NCBI GenBank assembly: GCA_026398595.1
Contig: JAPLSO010000062.1
Span: 1 to 44,492 of the forward strand
Direction: 5' to 3'
Length of the DNA stretch: 44,492 bases
Origin: Spirochaetota bacterium
Lineage (GTDB): Bacteria; Spirochaetota; Spirochaetia; Treponematales; Rectinemataceae
The translations under genes were made by a program, and so were the position numbers. Of this stretch, positions 8,469-16,123 are shown one piece after another. The first letter of the stretch is position 1; each line of letters opens with the position of its first letter. The notes below the pieces were generated by a model. The model was not told where the DNA came from. It saw only the letters and a program-made list of their open reading frames with translations, and ran no database searches.

Positions 8469-8496
8469 ACTGTACACCAGGCATTTCCCAAGTCAA
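8469..8496 (-). promoter_or_regulatory. Sigma-70-type promoter of the hydrolase/ABC operon
   Basis: On the minus strand TTGACT (8491-8496) and TACAGT (8469-8474) are separated by 16 bp. Transcription would start near 8462 and give a leader of about 55 bases before the HAD gene. The next upstream gene on the same strand ends in a hairpin, so this is the likely start of the whole 795-8405 operon. Confidence 0.6.
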
Positions 8497-8550
8497 CCGG
8501 TATTCTATCAGGTTTACGTAAATTGTCCGTGAGCCTCGCCGGCATAGAAA

Positions 8551-8577
8551 GGCCCGGGCGCGTCTGCGTCCCGGGCC
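8551..8577 (-). terminator. Hairpin terminator after the P1-peptidase pseudogene
   Basis: GGCCCGGG and CCCGGGCC form an 8-bp GC stem with an 11-base loop. On the minus strand it is followed by TTTCTAT, a short T-rich tract. It lies 22 bp past the end of the peptidase remnant and separates it from the operon promoter downstream. Confidence 0.6.
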
Positions 8578-8598
8578 GGTTCGAGTCTCGGCAGGCGA

Positions 8599-9330
8599 TT
8601 ACTTGGCGAAGGCGGCCGGGCACTTGTCCTTATAGCTGAGGACGGTCCCTACCGTCTGCGCGTTCAGCATTGCGTGGACGATGGCTCGCGAGAGGACGTC
8701 GGCGGCTGCGGCGCCCAGCTTGCTCACGTTTGCGGCTTCGTTGCCCCAGACGGCCTGCTGCTTCAGGGTCGCCAGGTCGAGGAGGCCCGTACCGAGCACG
8801 AATATCGTATCGCCGTCGAACATCGTATGCGAAGGCCTTATAGCGCGGGCCATTCCGTCGTGGGCCATCTCGGCTATCTTCTGCGCCTGGGCCTTGGTCA
8901 GCTTCACGTTCGTCGCTATGCAGACGATGGTCGTGTTCTTGACCGGCTCCATAGCCTCGATGGAGGCCAATACGGGACCATCGGATAGAAAGGCCAGGGG
9001 GCGCTTAAGTCCGCCGAACTCGCCGCCCACTTCGAGGTAGGCCGCGTAGAGTTCACCCGTTGCCGGGTTCACCGTCGAACCGCCCACGAAAACACCGTCG
9101 CCCAGATTCTGGCTTGCCGTGCCCAGCCCGCCCTTGAGGCCGCCCGCGATGGCGCCCGCGCCCGCGCCGACGTTGCCCATCGGCACAGGGCCGCCCTTGG
9201 CCGCTTCCGCCGGTCAGGACTACGGCGTCCACCTTGTCGACCAGATTAGTCGGCCTCAGGAGGTCGGTCTCCCTCGAACCGGGGGCAGAGCCGCGTACAT
9301 CGACGCCGCCAAGAGAACCTTCCTGACCAT
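8599..9330 (-). pseudogene. P1-family aminopeptidase/D-esterase (DmpA-like), decayed
   Basis: The last 195 codons (from about 9186) give a good C-terminal half of a DmpA/BapA-type N-terminal-nucleophile peptidase: GPVPMGNVGAGAGAIAGGLKGG holds the self-cleavage region (G-N-V-G-A-G-A-G-A). Upstream, in a second frame (about 9205-9311), is the family's SRETDLLRP...DAVVLTGGS segment. In a third frame the gene starts at ATG 9328-9330, behind a strong AAAGGAGG, with a short hydrophobic leader. About 100 residues that should lie between TGGS and the nucleophile region are missing, and so is the segment before SRETD. Two internal deletions with frame changes therefore explain the structure, and the product cannot be functional. 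Confidence 0.75.
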
Positions 9331-9642
9331 AGCTACCTCCTTTAAAAAATGTAAGGAGCCTGGACCGGTCTTATCGTATCGCGTACTGCACGGTTGGCCC
9401 GCCGAGGCTTCCCTATACATAGGCGTAAAGCCAATTCGGACCGCGCGCCCCGGCATCCGTCTGCGTGGACGCCGCTTTTATTACCTGTTCAGGGTTTGAT
9501 TCATGAGTAGAGAAGTCAAGAGATCTTTCGAGCAGCAGGCGGGGGAAATTGGCCGGAAGAGAGACCTTAGAAGAGTTAGGAAACGACGCTACCGATCACG
9601 AGTAGATATTGCTGCCTTCCTTCTTCGCAAGTAGGATTTCGA
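9331..9642. other. Non-coding stretch, no feature recognised
   Basis: About 310 bp between the peptidase remnant and the next broken gene. No open frame with a ribosome site, no convincing promoter and no strong hairpin was found. Given the decayed genes on both sides it is probably eroded coding sequence. Confidence 0.4.
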
Positions 9643-9957
9643 CATGGACGACGCGGAAAGAGTATTGACCGGCCTCGGCTTCTCTCGAACGGTTATGAGG
9701 TAAGCAAGCTCGCGTCCATCCCAACCTCGAAGATGTACGCGGTGATCTTTGAGATCAAGTCGGCGGGTGACACCGTCGGACTCTGGACCCGGTCTCCAAA
9801 GATCGTGCTGGTCGCGGAGGAATACATTCGATACGACCTGTGGGGGAGGGCCCTGATCGACGAGATTGGACAAGATGCCTTTGGTCGACTCTGCGCTCGG
9901 AGCAGGCTTCTTAAGGACGTTGTCGGATATCAGGTGAATTCAGGGAGGTTGCCGTGA
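9643..9957 (+). pseudogene. Hypothetical protein gene with a probable one-base frameshift
   Basis: An ATG at 9643 (AGGA eight bases upstream) opens 19 codons that end in TAA at about 9700. In the next frame, beginning near 9685, a coding-like stretch continues to 9957 with GYEVSKLASIPTSKMYAV, FEIKSAGDT and LVAEEYIRYDLWGRALIDE. Restoring one base near 9686 joins them into a protein of about 105 residues. The second part ends in a GTGA overlap with the ppnP start, a typical operon junction, which supports it as a genuine former gene. I do not recognise the family. Confidence 0.4.
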
Positions 9958-10175
9958 AGCACAACAGCTATTTCGAAGGTAAGGTGCAAAGCCTGGGCAT
10001 CGACGAGCGCGAAGGCTATGCGACGCTCGGCGTCATCAAAGCGGGGCGCTACTCTTTCTCGACCTCGTCGGAAGAGCGGATATCGATCGTGTCGGGGGCC
10101 ATGAAGGTAAAGTTGCCTGGCGGCGATTGGGCTTATTCGACAGGATGGCTGCAAACGACGATCTTTCACGCCTAA
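9954..10175 (+). pseudogene. ppnP: Pyrimidine/purine nucleoside phosphorylase PpnP, truncated
   Basis: The first 60 or so residues match the small cupin-like PpnP (YaiE, DUF1255) family: YFEGKVQSLGID, then ATLGVIKAGRYSFSTSSEE and VSGAMKVKLPGGDW. Family members are about 94 residues and cleave nucleosides with phosphate. Here homology stops after G-D-W and a 15-residue unrelated tail follows to a stop at 10175; the last beta strands, with the usual V-P...F sequence and Y-L-C end, are missing in all three frames. A deletion or join near 10130 is the likely cause. The GTG start has GGGAGG five bases upstream and overlaps the preceding broken gene. Confidence 0.65.
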
Positions 10176-10444
10176 GCGACATCGCCATGCTCGCAATGCG
10201 GCCTCAATCCATCCGTTCTCTCGGGCTCATCTCCCAACGCGACGGCCCCCTTATCATATCATGCATCGCAGCAGCGCCTCTGCGCATCATCGCCTCGATC
10301 GCCGGGCCGAGAGCAACGCGCGCGATGGAAAATTCCCGCGCGGAGGAGGAATTGGCCGCCCTTGCCGAGCATTATCCAGAACTATCGCTTGCCTTCGAGC
10401 GGGGCATAGCCAAATCGCGCGAGATATCGTCTTCCTTCGACTGA
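10127..10444 (+). CDS. Unidentified open frame after the ppnP break, possibly a gene fragment
   Basis: A 105-codon frame beginning at TTG and running across the truncation point of ppnP. The codon use looks like that of real genes nearby, and the C-terminal part (RAEEELAALAEHYPELSLAF) looks like an amphipathic helix pair, but I recognise no family. No ribosome site precedes it. It may be the tail of a gene joined to ppnP by the same deletion. The opposite strand shows nothing better. Confidence 0.25.
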   Translation: MGLFDRMAANDDLSRLSDIAMLAMRPQSIRSLGLISQRDGPLIISCIAAAPLRIIASIAGPRATRAMENSRAEEELAALAEHYPELSLAFERGIAKSREISSSFD

Positions 10445-10477
10445 TTCCGTCGCGCCTGGGTTTCCACAAGATCTCCC

Positions 10478-10508
10478 GCCTCGGCTCCCATCGAGAAGAT
10501 TCCGAGGC
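10478..10508 (-). terminator. Stem-loop after the class V aminotransferase gene
   Basis: GCCTCGG and CCGAGGC make a 7-bp stem with a 17-base loop, immediately after the end of the long minus-strand operon. No T-run follows on the minus strand, so it is a weak or factor-dependent terminator at best. Confidence 0.3.
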
Positions 10509-10509
10509 C

Positions 10510-11919
10510 TCAACCCTCCAGAAAACCTTTCGCGAACTCAAGGAGGGTCTCGACGTCGGCGAAATTGCTCGCTATACCCGTCGAAAGCCGCACGGCGCCG
10601 TTGGACTTGCCGAGGAGGCAGCCGCGGAGGTCGTCCGTCGTGAAGGAGTCCTGGTGACCCTCCTCGGAAAAGCAGGTGACGAGTTCGTCGCGCGAGATGC
10701 CGAGGGCTACTTCGCCAGCCCCCGGGTTGCAGAAGCAGCCCGTACGCAGGGATATCCCGACCTTGTTCGCCTCGGCCTCGATCTTCCGGTGGTCGATCGC
10801 CTTGCCCCTTGCGTCGAAGAAATTGAGCGCCATCGAGCCGCCCCGCTTCTCCATCGTCGTCGGTCCGTAGATCCGGACGAGGGGGAGGCCGGAACCGTGC
10901 TTCATATTCTTCAGCTTGTCCAAAAGCCAGCCCAAGAGCGCCTTCGCCCGCTCGTGGACGAGATCGATCCCGACGCCCTTAAGGTAGTCGAGACCGATCT
11001 TGACCGCCGGGATGCCCAGGTAGTTGAGGGTCCCGTCCTCGAAGCCGGCCGGGCCTTTTTCGAGGAAGTACTTGTCGCCCTGAACGGAAGCCACGGTGAT
11101 CGTGCCGCCGGCGAACCAAGGTCTTTGGAGAAAGGCCAGGGCCTTGCGCCTCGCGATGAGCGCGCCGATGCCGGTCGGGTAGCCGAACATCTTGTAGAAG
11201 GAGACGGGCACGAAGTCGGGCTTGTACTTTGCGAGGTTGAGGCGGTTCGTCGGCACGAAGGCCGCCCCGTCGAGGAGGACGTCCCAGCCTAAATCGTGCG
11301 CGAGTTCGATCCACTCGAGAGGATGCTGAACGCCCGAAAAGTTGGACTGGGCGGGGTAGGCGAAGAGTTTCCTGCCCCCGGCTCCCTTGGCAAGTTCGGA
11401 ACAAAGCAGGGCTTCAGAGATACGCAGTTCGGGAAGCTCGATGGGGAGGTAGGTGACCGAGGCTCCGTGGCAGCGCGCGAATTCCCTGATCCCGTTGACC
11501 GAATTATGGTTGTCGAAGGAGAGGAGGTAGCGTCCGCCCGAGAAGGGATAGGACTCTCCGACGAGCTTAAGAGCCCCCGAGGCATTCTGGGTGAAGACGA
11601 CCGTGTACTCGTCGGGGTCGGCGTCGAAGTACTCGAGGACGGCGCCACGAGCCTCGTGCACGAGGATGGTGGCGGCCTGGGAACTCGGGTTGGTGGAGTG
11701 GGGGTTGCCGTACACGGCCGCGCGGAGGAGCTTCACGTGCTCGTCGATCTGGGAATCGGCGAAGAGGCCGCCTCCCGTGTAGTCGAGATAGACCTGGCCC
11801 ATCGCGTCCAGCCGGGGATACTCCGTGGCGCGCAACTCGTCGAGCTTGGCCGTGGCTGCGTAGTCCGGGTGGACCGCGAGGAACTCAGCGTAGCGTCCGG
11901 CGTCGTAGTTCCTGCTCAT
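10510..11919 (-). CDS. Class V aminotransferase, cysteine desulfurase / Moco-sulfurase-like
   Basis: A 469-residue pyridoxal-phosphate protein. The Schiff-base lysine is K243 in SFYKMFGYPTG; the pyridine-nitrogen aspartate is D217 in LLDGAAF; YGNPHSTNPSS and TGCFCNPGA (C395, C397) are typical of the desulfurase and molybdenum-cofactor-sulfurase branch. A C-terminal MOSC domain is absent. It could release sulfur from cysteine or act as a C-S lyase or aminotransferase on a related compound. It is the last gene of the Liv/Dha operon and overlaps dhaL by ATGA. Placed with an ATC-hydrolase-type protein, a cysteine-related substrate is attractive, but that is inference. Confidence 0.75.
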   Translation of the reverse strand: MSRNYDAGRYAEFLAVHPDYAATAKLDELRATEYPRLDAMGQVYLDYTGGGLFADSQIDEHVKLLRAAVYGNPHSTNPSSQAATILVHEARGAVLEYFDADPDEYTVVFTQNASGALKLVGESYPFSGGRYLLSFDNHNSVNGIREFARCHGASVTYLPIELPELRISEALLCSELAKGAGGRKLFAYPAQSNFSGVQHPLEWIELAHDLGWDVLLDGAAFVPTNRLNLAKYKPDFVPVSFYKMFGYPTGIGALIARRKALAFLQRPWFAGGTITVASVQGDKYFLEKGPAGFEDGTLNYLGIPAVKIGLDYLKGVGIDLVHERAKALLGWLLDKLKNMKHGSGLPLVRIYGPTTMEKRGGSMALNFFDARGKAIDHRKIEAEANKVGISLRTGCFCNPGAGEVALGISRDELVTCFSEEGHQDSFTTDDLRGCLLGKSNGAVRLSTGIASNFADVETLLEFAKGFLEG

Positions 11920-12548
11920 AGGGCATACTTCTTCGCGCAGCAGCTGGCCAGACTCTCGAAAATGAGTTTCCCCACGACCGAGCCTGCGTCGATGACGCCG
12001 ATGCTCTTGTCGCCGTAGTATGCCGCCCTTCCATGGACCGAGCGCATGGCCTTCGTTGCCTCGCTGCCGGCGGCCGCGGCCAGAGCCGCCGCCTGAAAGG
12101 CAGCCGCGCGCGGCGCCGACGCGTTGGCGGCCAGGGCGGCCGCAGCCGGCGCCCGGGCGTCGAGGATGGTCTTGTCGCCGGGCTTGGACTTGGCCTTCTC
12201 CTCGATCCGCGCGATGCCTGCCTCCAAGGCGGCCGCGAGCTCAGGCACGCTCGCCTCGGTCTTCCCCTTCAGGGATTTCGCCATGGCCATTAGGCAGAGC
12301 GAGGTGATAGTTCCCAGGGTCGATGGCGCCTTTTCATTGAAAATGGAAGAGCACTTCATCAAGGCTCTGCCCAGGTCCTCCTCCTCGCAGGTTGCGAGGT
12401 AGGCCGAAATTGCCCCGTAGCCGTCGGCCATCGTTATCCCAAGGTCTCCATCCCCGTTCCGCTGGTCGAGTTCGACGAGGTAGTTTCTGTTGTCGCGCAT
12501 CGTCGTCGCGATCGCTGCCACGGCTCCTTTGAGGTCTTCGATATTCAT
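11916..12548 (-). CDS. dhaL: Dihydroxyacetone kinase subunit DhaL (nucleotide-binding)
   Basis: A 210-residue all-helical DhaL protein. The magnesium-binding aspartates are D28, D33 and D35 in LDQRNGDGDLG; the S-I-F-N-E-K-A-P-S-T-L-G-T segment corresponds to the nucleotide loop; the C-terminal VHGRAAYYGDKSIGVIDAGS closes the barrel. DhaL carries the ADP/ATP that phosphorylates dihydroxyacetone (or a related ketose such as erythrulose) bound on DhaK. The middle is rich in alanine. No DhaM phosphotransfer subunit lies in the window, so the phosphate donor (ATP directly or a distant DhaM) is open. The ribosome site is AAAGGAAGA. Confidence 0.9.
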   Translation of the reverse strand: MNIEDLKGAVAAIATTMRDNRNYLVELDQRNGDGDLGITMADGYGAISAYLATCEEEDLGRALMKCSSIFNEKAPSTLGTITSLCLMAMAKSLKGKTEASVPELAAALEAGIARIEEKAKSKPGDKTILDARAPAAAALAANASAPRAAAFQAAALAAAAGSEATKAMRSVHGRAAYYGDKSIGVIDAGSVVGKLIFESLASCCAKKYAL

Positions 12549-12561
12549 GCGGCTCTTCCTT

Positions 12562-13569
12562 TCATATGTTCGCGTTGGTGTAGAACGGTGTCGAAGCGGG
12601 AGCCCGCAGGAGGGATTTCAGTTCGGCGTCCAGTTTCAGAATCGTTACCGAGAGTCCCGCCATCTCCATCGAAGTGGCAAATTCGCCCACGTGGGGCATG
12701 GCGACGAACACGCCTTTCGCCTCGAGTTCCTTATGGATGGCCCTGAATACGATGAGAAGCTCCTCGAGGGGCGTCGCCCCGAGACCATTCACCATCACCG
12801 ATACCTCGTCGCCTCTTTCAAGGGGCATGTCGGCCAGGATCTTGGAGAGGATGAGAGAGGCCACCTCGTCGGCGTTCATCATCGGTCGCACTTCGATGCC
12901 CGGCTCGCCGTGGATGCCCATGCCTATCTCGATCTCGTCATCCTTGATGGAGAAAGTGGGCTTGCCCACCTGGGGTACGATGCAGGGACTCAAGGCCACG
13001 CCCATGGTCCGCGTGCTGGCGAGGGCCTTGCGCGCGGCCGCGGCAACGCCCTTTAGATCCCTGCCTAAGTCGGCGGCCGCTCCCGCGGCCTTGAAGGCAT
13101 ATACCATGCCCGCCACTCCGCGTCGCTTTTCTGCCGTCACCTTTGGCGAGGAGGCCACGTCGTCGGCCACCCGCACCGTCGCGGTCTTTATATCCTCGAA
13201 TTCGGCCATCTCGCAGGCCATGTCGAAGTTGAGGTTGTCGCCGCCGTAGTTGCCGTAGAGGCAGAGGACTCCGGCTCCGCCGTCGCAGGCCTTGATCATC
13301 TCGAACATGGTCTGGGAGGAAGGCGAGGCGAAAACGTTGCCCACGGCGCAGCCATCGAGCATTCCCTCGCCTACATAGCCGAGGAAGACAGGGAGATGGC
13401 CAGAGCCGCCGCCCGTGACGATGCCCACCCGGCCTTTCTTCGGACCCTGGGCACGCAGGATCACGCGGCCTTGTTCCCCGGCGAGCTTGAGCCTGTCGCC
13501 GTATGCCCTGACAATGCCGTCCAGCATTTCCTCGACGAAATTCTCGGGTTTGTTGATGATCTTTTTCAT
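12562..13569 (-). CDS. dhaK: Dihydroxyacetone kinase subunit DhaK (substrate-binding)
   Basis: A 335-residue DhaK protein. His220 in M-G-I-H-G-E-P-G is the residue that binds the keto group covalently. G-G-G-S-G-H at 53-58 and YGNYGGDNLNF at 105-115 are conserved. The segment after the glycine motif reads G-H-L-P-V-F instead of the commoner G-H-E-P-A-H, as in some DhaK relatives whose substrate need not be dihydroxyacetone, so other C3/C4 keto-sugars are possible. GGGGGA six bases upstream supports the ATG. It follows livF by 10 bp and precedes dhaL by 13 bp. Confidence 0.88.
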   Translation of the reverse strand: MKKIINKPENFVEEMLDGIVRAYGDRLKLAGEQGRVILRAQGPKKGRVGIVTGGGSGHLPVFLGYVGEGMLDGCAVGNVFASPSSQTMFEMIKACDGGAGVLCLYGNYGGDNLNFDMACEMAEFEDIKTATVRVADDVASSPKVTAEKRRGVAGMVYAFKAAGAAADLGRDLKGVAAAARKALASTRTMGVALSPCIVPQVGKPTFSIKDDEIEIGMGIHGEPGIEVRPMMNADEVASLILSKILADMPLERGDEVSVMVNGLGATPLEELLIVFRAIHKELEAKGVFVAMPHVGEFATSMEMAGLSVTILKLDAELKSLLRAPASTPFYTNANI

Positions 13570-13579
13570 GGCTTTCCCC

Positions 13580-14290
13580 CTACATTCCCAGATACGCTTT
13601 CCTGACTTCGGGATTGACGAGCAGTTCCCTGCCCGTTCCCTCCAGCGCGATCCGTCCCGTCACGAGCACGTAGCCGCGGTCGGCCACCTGGAGGGCCATG
13701 CCTGCGTTCTGCTCGATGAGAAGTATGGTTTTCCCGCTTTTCTTGATATGTAAAATGAGTTCGAAAATCTCTTCCACCACGATGGGCGCGAGGCCCAGGG
13801 AGGGCTCATCCAGGAGGATGAGCTCGGGATCCATCATGAGCCCCCGGGCTATGGCGAGCATCTGCTGCTCCCCGCCCGAAAGAGACCCGCCGCCCTGTCC
13901 CATCCTCTCCTTGAGGCGGGGAAAGAGCTTGTACACCTCGTTAAAGAGCCGCTCCTGATCCTGCTTCTTGAGAGCCGGGTTGCCCACCGTCCCCGCGAGG
14001 AGATTTTCCTTCACGGTGAGGGCGGGGAATATCCGCCTCCCTTCAGGCACGTGGCAGATGCCCATCTTGACGATCCGGTGCGCAGGCATATCCGTAATGT
14101 CCCTGCCTTTAAAGGTCACCCTGCCGTCGGTCTTTTCGACGAGGTTCGATATCGCCATCAGCGTTGTCGTCTTGCCGGCCCCGTTGCCGCCGATCAGGGT
14201 AATGATCTCGCCCTCCTCGACATTCAGGCTGATGCCTGAAAGGGCCTGGACATGGCCGTAGTTGACCGAGAGATTCTCAATTTCCAGCAC
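13580..14290 (-). CDS. livF: Branched-chain amino-acid-type ABC transporter ATPase LivF
   Basis: A 236-residue cytoplasmic ATPase: Walker A G-G-N-G-A-G-K-T at 34-41, CHVPEGRRIFPALTV (LivF hallmark), signature LSGGEQQML, Walker B LILLDEPSLGLAP. Works with LivG under the LivHM channel. It overlaps livG by 14 bp. The transporter class imports branched-chain amino acids but also amides, urea and other small organics, so the name does not fix the substrate. Confidence 0.92.
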   Translation of the reverse strand: MLEIENLSVNYGHVQALSGISLNVEEGEIITLIGGNGAGKTTTLMAISNLVEKTDGRVTFKGRDITDMPAHRIVKMGICHVPEGRRIFPALTVKENLLAGTVGNPALKKQDQERLFNEVYKLFPRLKERMGQGGGSLSGGEQQMLAIARGLMMDPELILLDEPSLGLAPIVVEEIFELILHIKKSGKTILLIEQNAGMALQVADRGYVLVTGRIALEGTGRELLVNPEVRKAYLGM

Positions 14291-15074
14291 TGTTGTATCC
14301 CTCCCCCACCACGAGGCCCTTGCCGAAATAGGCTTCGTTCACGCCCCTGTCGTTCTTGACTACTTCAGGCGTCCCCTCGCAGATCTTCTGGCCGAAATTG
14401 AGGACGAGGATACGGTTGCAGGTGTTCATGACAAACTTCATGTCGTGCTCGATGACGGCTATCGTGTAGCCGTCCCTGTTGAGCTTCTTGATGAAATCGC
14501 TGAGTTCCTGGGTCTCGGCCGGGTTCATCCCAGCCACGGGCTCGTCCAGAAGGAGGATCTTCGGGTCGAGAGCCAGGGCGCGCGCTATCTCCACCTTGCG
14601 CTGGAGGCCGTAGGGCAGGTTGGAAGCAAGGGTGTCCTTGTAGGGCGCCAGACCGACCTTTTCCAGGATCTCGAGACCCTTCTCCTGAATGAATTTTTCG
14701 TCGTCCCTGAAGCGTTTCCCGCGCAGGAGGGCGGTGAGGATGTTCGTCTTCGTTCTAATATGGAAACCGATCTTCACGTTCTCCAGGACGGTCATGAACT
14801 TGAAGAGCTGGATGTTCTGGAAGGTCCGGGCCATGCCCCTGCGGGCGATTTTCTCGGTTAAAAGGCCCGTGATCGGCTCGCCCCGGAAGATGATCTCGCC
14901 CGATGTGGGCTTGAAAATGCCGGAGCAGATGTTGAAGAAGGTCGTCTTGCCTGCGCCATTCGGACCGATGACGCCGAAGATGTCGCCTTCCTCGATCTTC
15001 ATGCTCACCTTTTCGACGGCCTTGAGGCCGCCGAAGTACTGGCAGACGTCGCGCGCTTCGAGTACGGTGGCCAT
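14277..15074 (-). CDS. livG: Branched-chain amino-acid-type ABC transporter ATPase LivG
   Basis: A 265-residue ATPase with Walker A G-P-N-G-A-G-K-T at 37-44, the family-typical GMARTFQNIQLF Q-loop, the LivG-type signature LPYGLQRKVEIARAL in place of LSGGQ, Walker B ILLLDEPVAGMNP, and the C-terminal ICEGTPEVV. Its ATG shares one base with the livM stop (TAATG). Partner of LivF. Confidence 0.92.
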   Translation of the reverse strand: MATVLEARDVCQYFGGLKAVEKVSMKIEEGDIFGVIGPNGAGKTTFFNICSGIFKPTSGEIIFRGEPITGLLTEKIARRGMARTFQNIQLFKFMTVLENVKIGFHIRTKTNILTALLRGKRFRDDEKFIQEKGLEILEKVGLAPYKDTLASNLPYGLQRKVEIARALALDPKILLLDEPVAGMNPAETQELSDFIKKLNRDGYTIAVIEHDMKFVMNTCNRILVLNFGQKICEGTPEVVKNDRGVNEAYFGKGLVVGEGYNSAGN

Positions 15075-16123
15075 TACTTGCCTCCCTCAGCCGCGGAGCC
15101 CTTGGGCAAATTACCCTTGTGCGTGTGCGTGTGCCTGTGTCTGCCCAGCTTGATAACGCCGCCCGCCAGGATCGAGTTGGAAGCCCCCGCAAGTCCCTGG
15201 GGCCTCAGCCACATCATCACGATGATGAGAAGGGCATAGACCACCAGCCTGTACTGGGAGATCGGCCGCAGGAATTCTGTCAGGAAGTTGACGATGATCG
15301 ATCCCACAGCCGGTCCGAGAAGGGTGCCCTGTCCGCCTATGATCACCATCGAGAGGATGTTGAAGCCCTCGTCCAGGGAGAACATGTCCGAGGATATGAA
15401 TCTGAAATACGGGGCGAAGGCGGCTCCGGCGATTCCCGCCCAAAAGGCTCCGTACATGAAACTGGTCGCCTTGTAAAACCGCGTCTCGACACCCAGAGAT
15501 CGGGCCGCCAGCTCGTCCTCGCGGATCGAAAGCCAGGCGCGTCCGACGCGCGAATGGATCACCCTGTACGTCACGAAGAAGAAGAGGGCAGCCAGACCCA
15601 GGAAGATGTAGTAATAATGGATGGATTTCGACACCTTGAAGCCAAAGAAAATCGGCGAGGGGATGCCCTTGATCCCGATCGGCCCGCCCGTCAGGCCCTC
15701 CCAGTTGAGGGCGATCAGTCGGATGATCTCCGATGAACCCAAGGTAACGATGGCGAGGTAGGTGCCGCGCAAGCGTAGGGTCGGCATCGCGACGAGAAGA
15801 CCGATGAGGGCAGCCATGACGCCGCCCAAGGGAAGGGCTATCCAGAAGGAGAGGCCTACCTTCGTAGCCAGGATGGCCTCGGTGTAGGCGCCGATGCAGT
15901 AGAAGCCCGCATGTCCGATGTTGAATTGGCCCGAGTAACCGTTTATGACGTTGAGCGATCCCGCCAGGATCATGTACATGAGCATGCGGCAGATGACGCC
16001 CATCACGTAGGACTTGGGATATGCGATGGGAAACGTTATGAGCGCGGCGCCCAAAAGGCCGAACAAAATGACCTTGGCCCATGCGGGCAGGTCGGCCGCG
16101 AAGCGGGATATTGTCTTTTTCAC
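15074..16123 (-). CDS. livM: Branched-chain amino-acid-type ABC transporter permease LivM
   Basis: A 349-residue inner-membrane permease with about nine hydrophobic segments. Family markers: LNVINGYSGQFNIGHAGFY near residue 60, LRLRGTYLAIVTLGSSEIIR, and the conserved SIREDELAARSLGV cytoplasmic loop. The C-terminal cytoplasmic tail holds a histidine-threonine run (RHRHTHTHKG), encoded by a GTGCGT-type repeat at 15117-15141; this is not a family feature and could bind metal or simply reflect repeat slippage. It starts inside the livH end (ATGA overlap). Confidence 0.9.
   Translation of the reverse strand: MKKTISRFAADLPAWAKVILFGLLGAALITFPIAYPKSYVMGVICRMLMYMILAGSLNVINGYSGQFNIGHAGFYCIGAYTEAILATKVGLSFWIALPLGGVMAALIGLLVAMPTLRLRGTYLAIVTLGSSEIIRLIALNWEGLTGGPIGIKGIPSPIFFGFKVSKSIHYYYIFLGLAALFFFVTYRVIHSRVGRAWLSIREDELAARSLGVETRFYKATSFMYGAFWAGIAGAAFAPYFRFISSDMFSLDEGFNILSMVIIGGQGTLLGPAVGSIIVNFLTEFLRPISQYRLVVYALLIIVMMWLRPQGLAGASNSILAGGVIKLGRHRHTHTHKGNLPKGSAAEGGK

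Noticed and set aside
10261..11292. Long plus-strand open frame opposite the class V aminotransferase
   Set aside because: Antisense shadow; composition is Arg/Glu/Val biased with no recognisable motif, and the minus strand has the pyridoxal-phosphate motifs.
15117..15141. Short tandem repeat as a CRISPR or regulatory array
   Set aside because: It is a simple GTGCGT-like repeat within the livM coding sequence, too short and without spacers.
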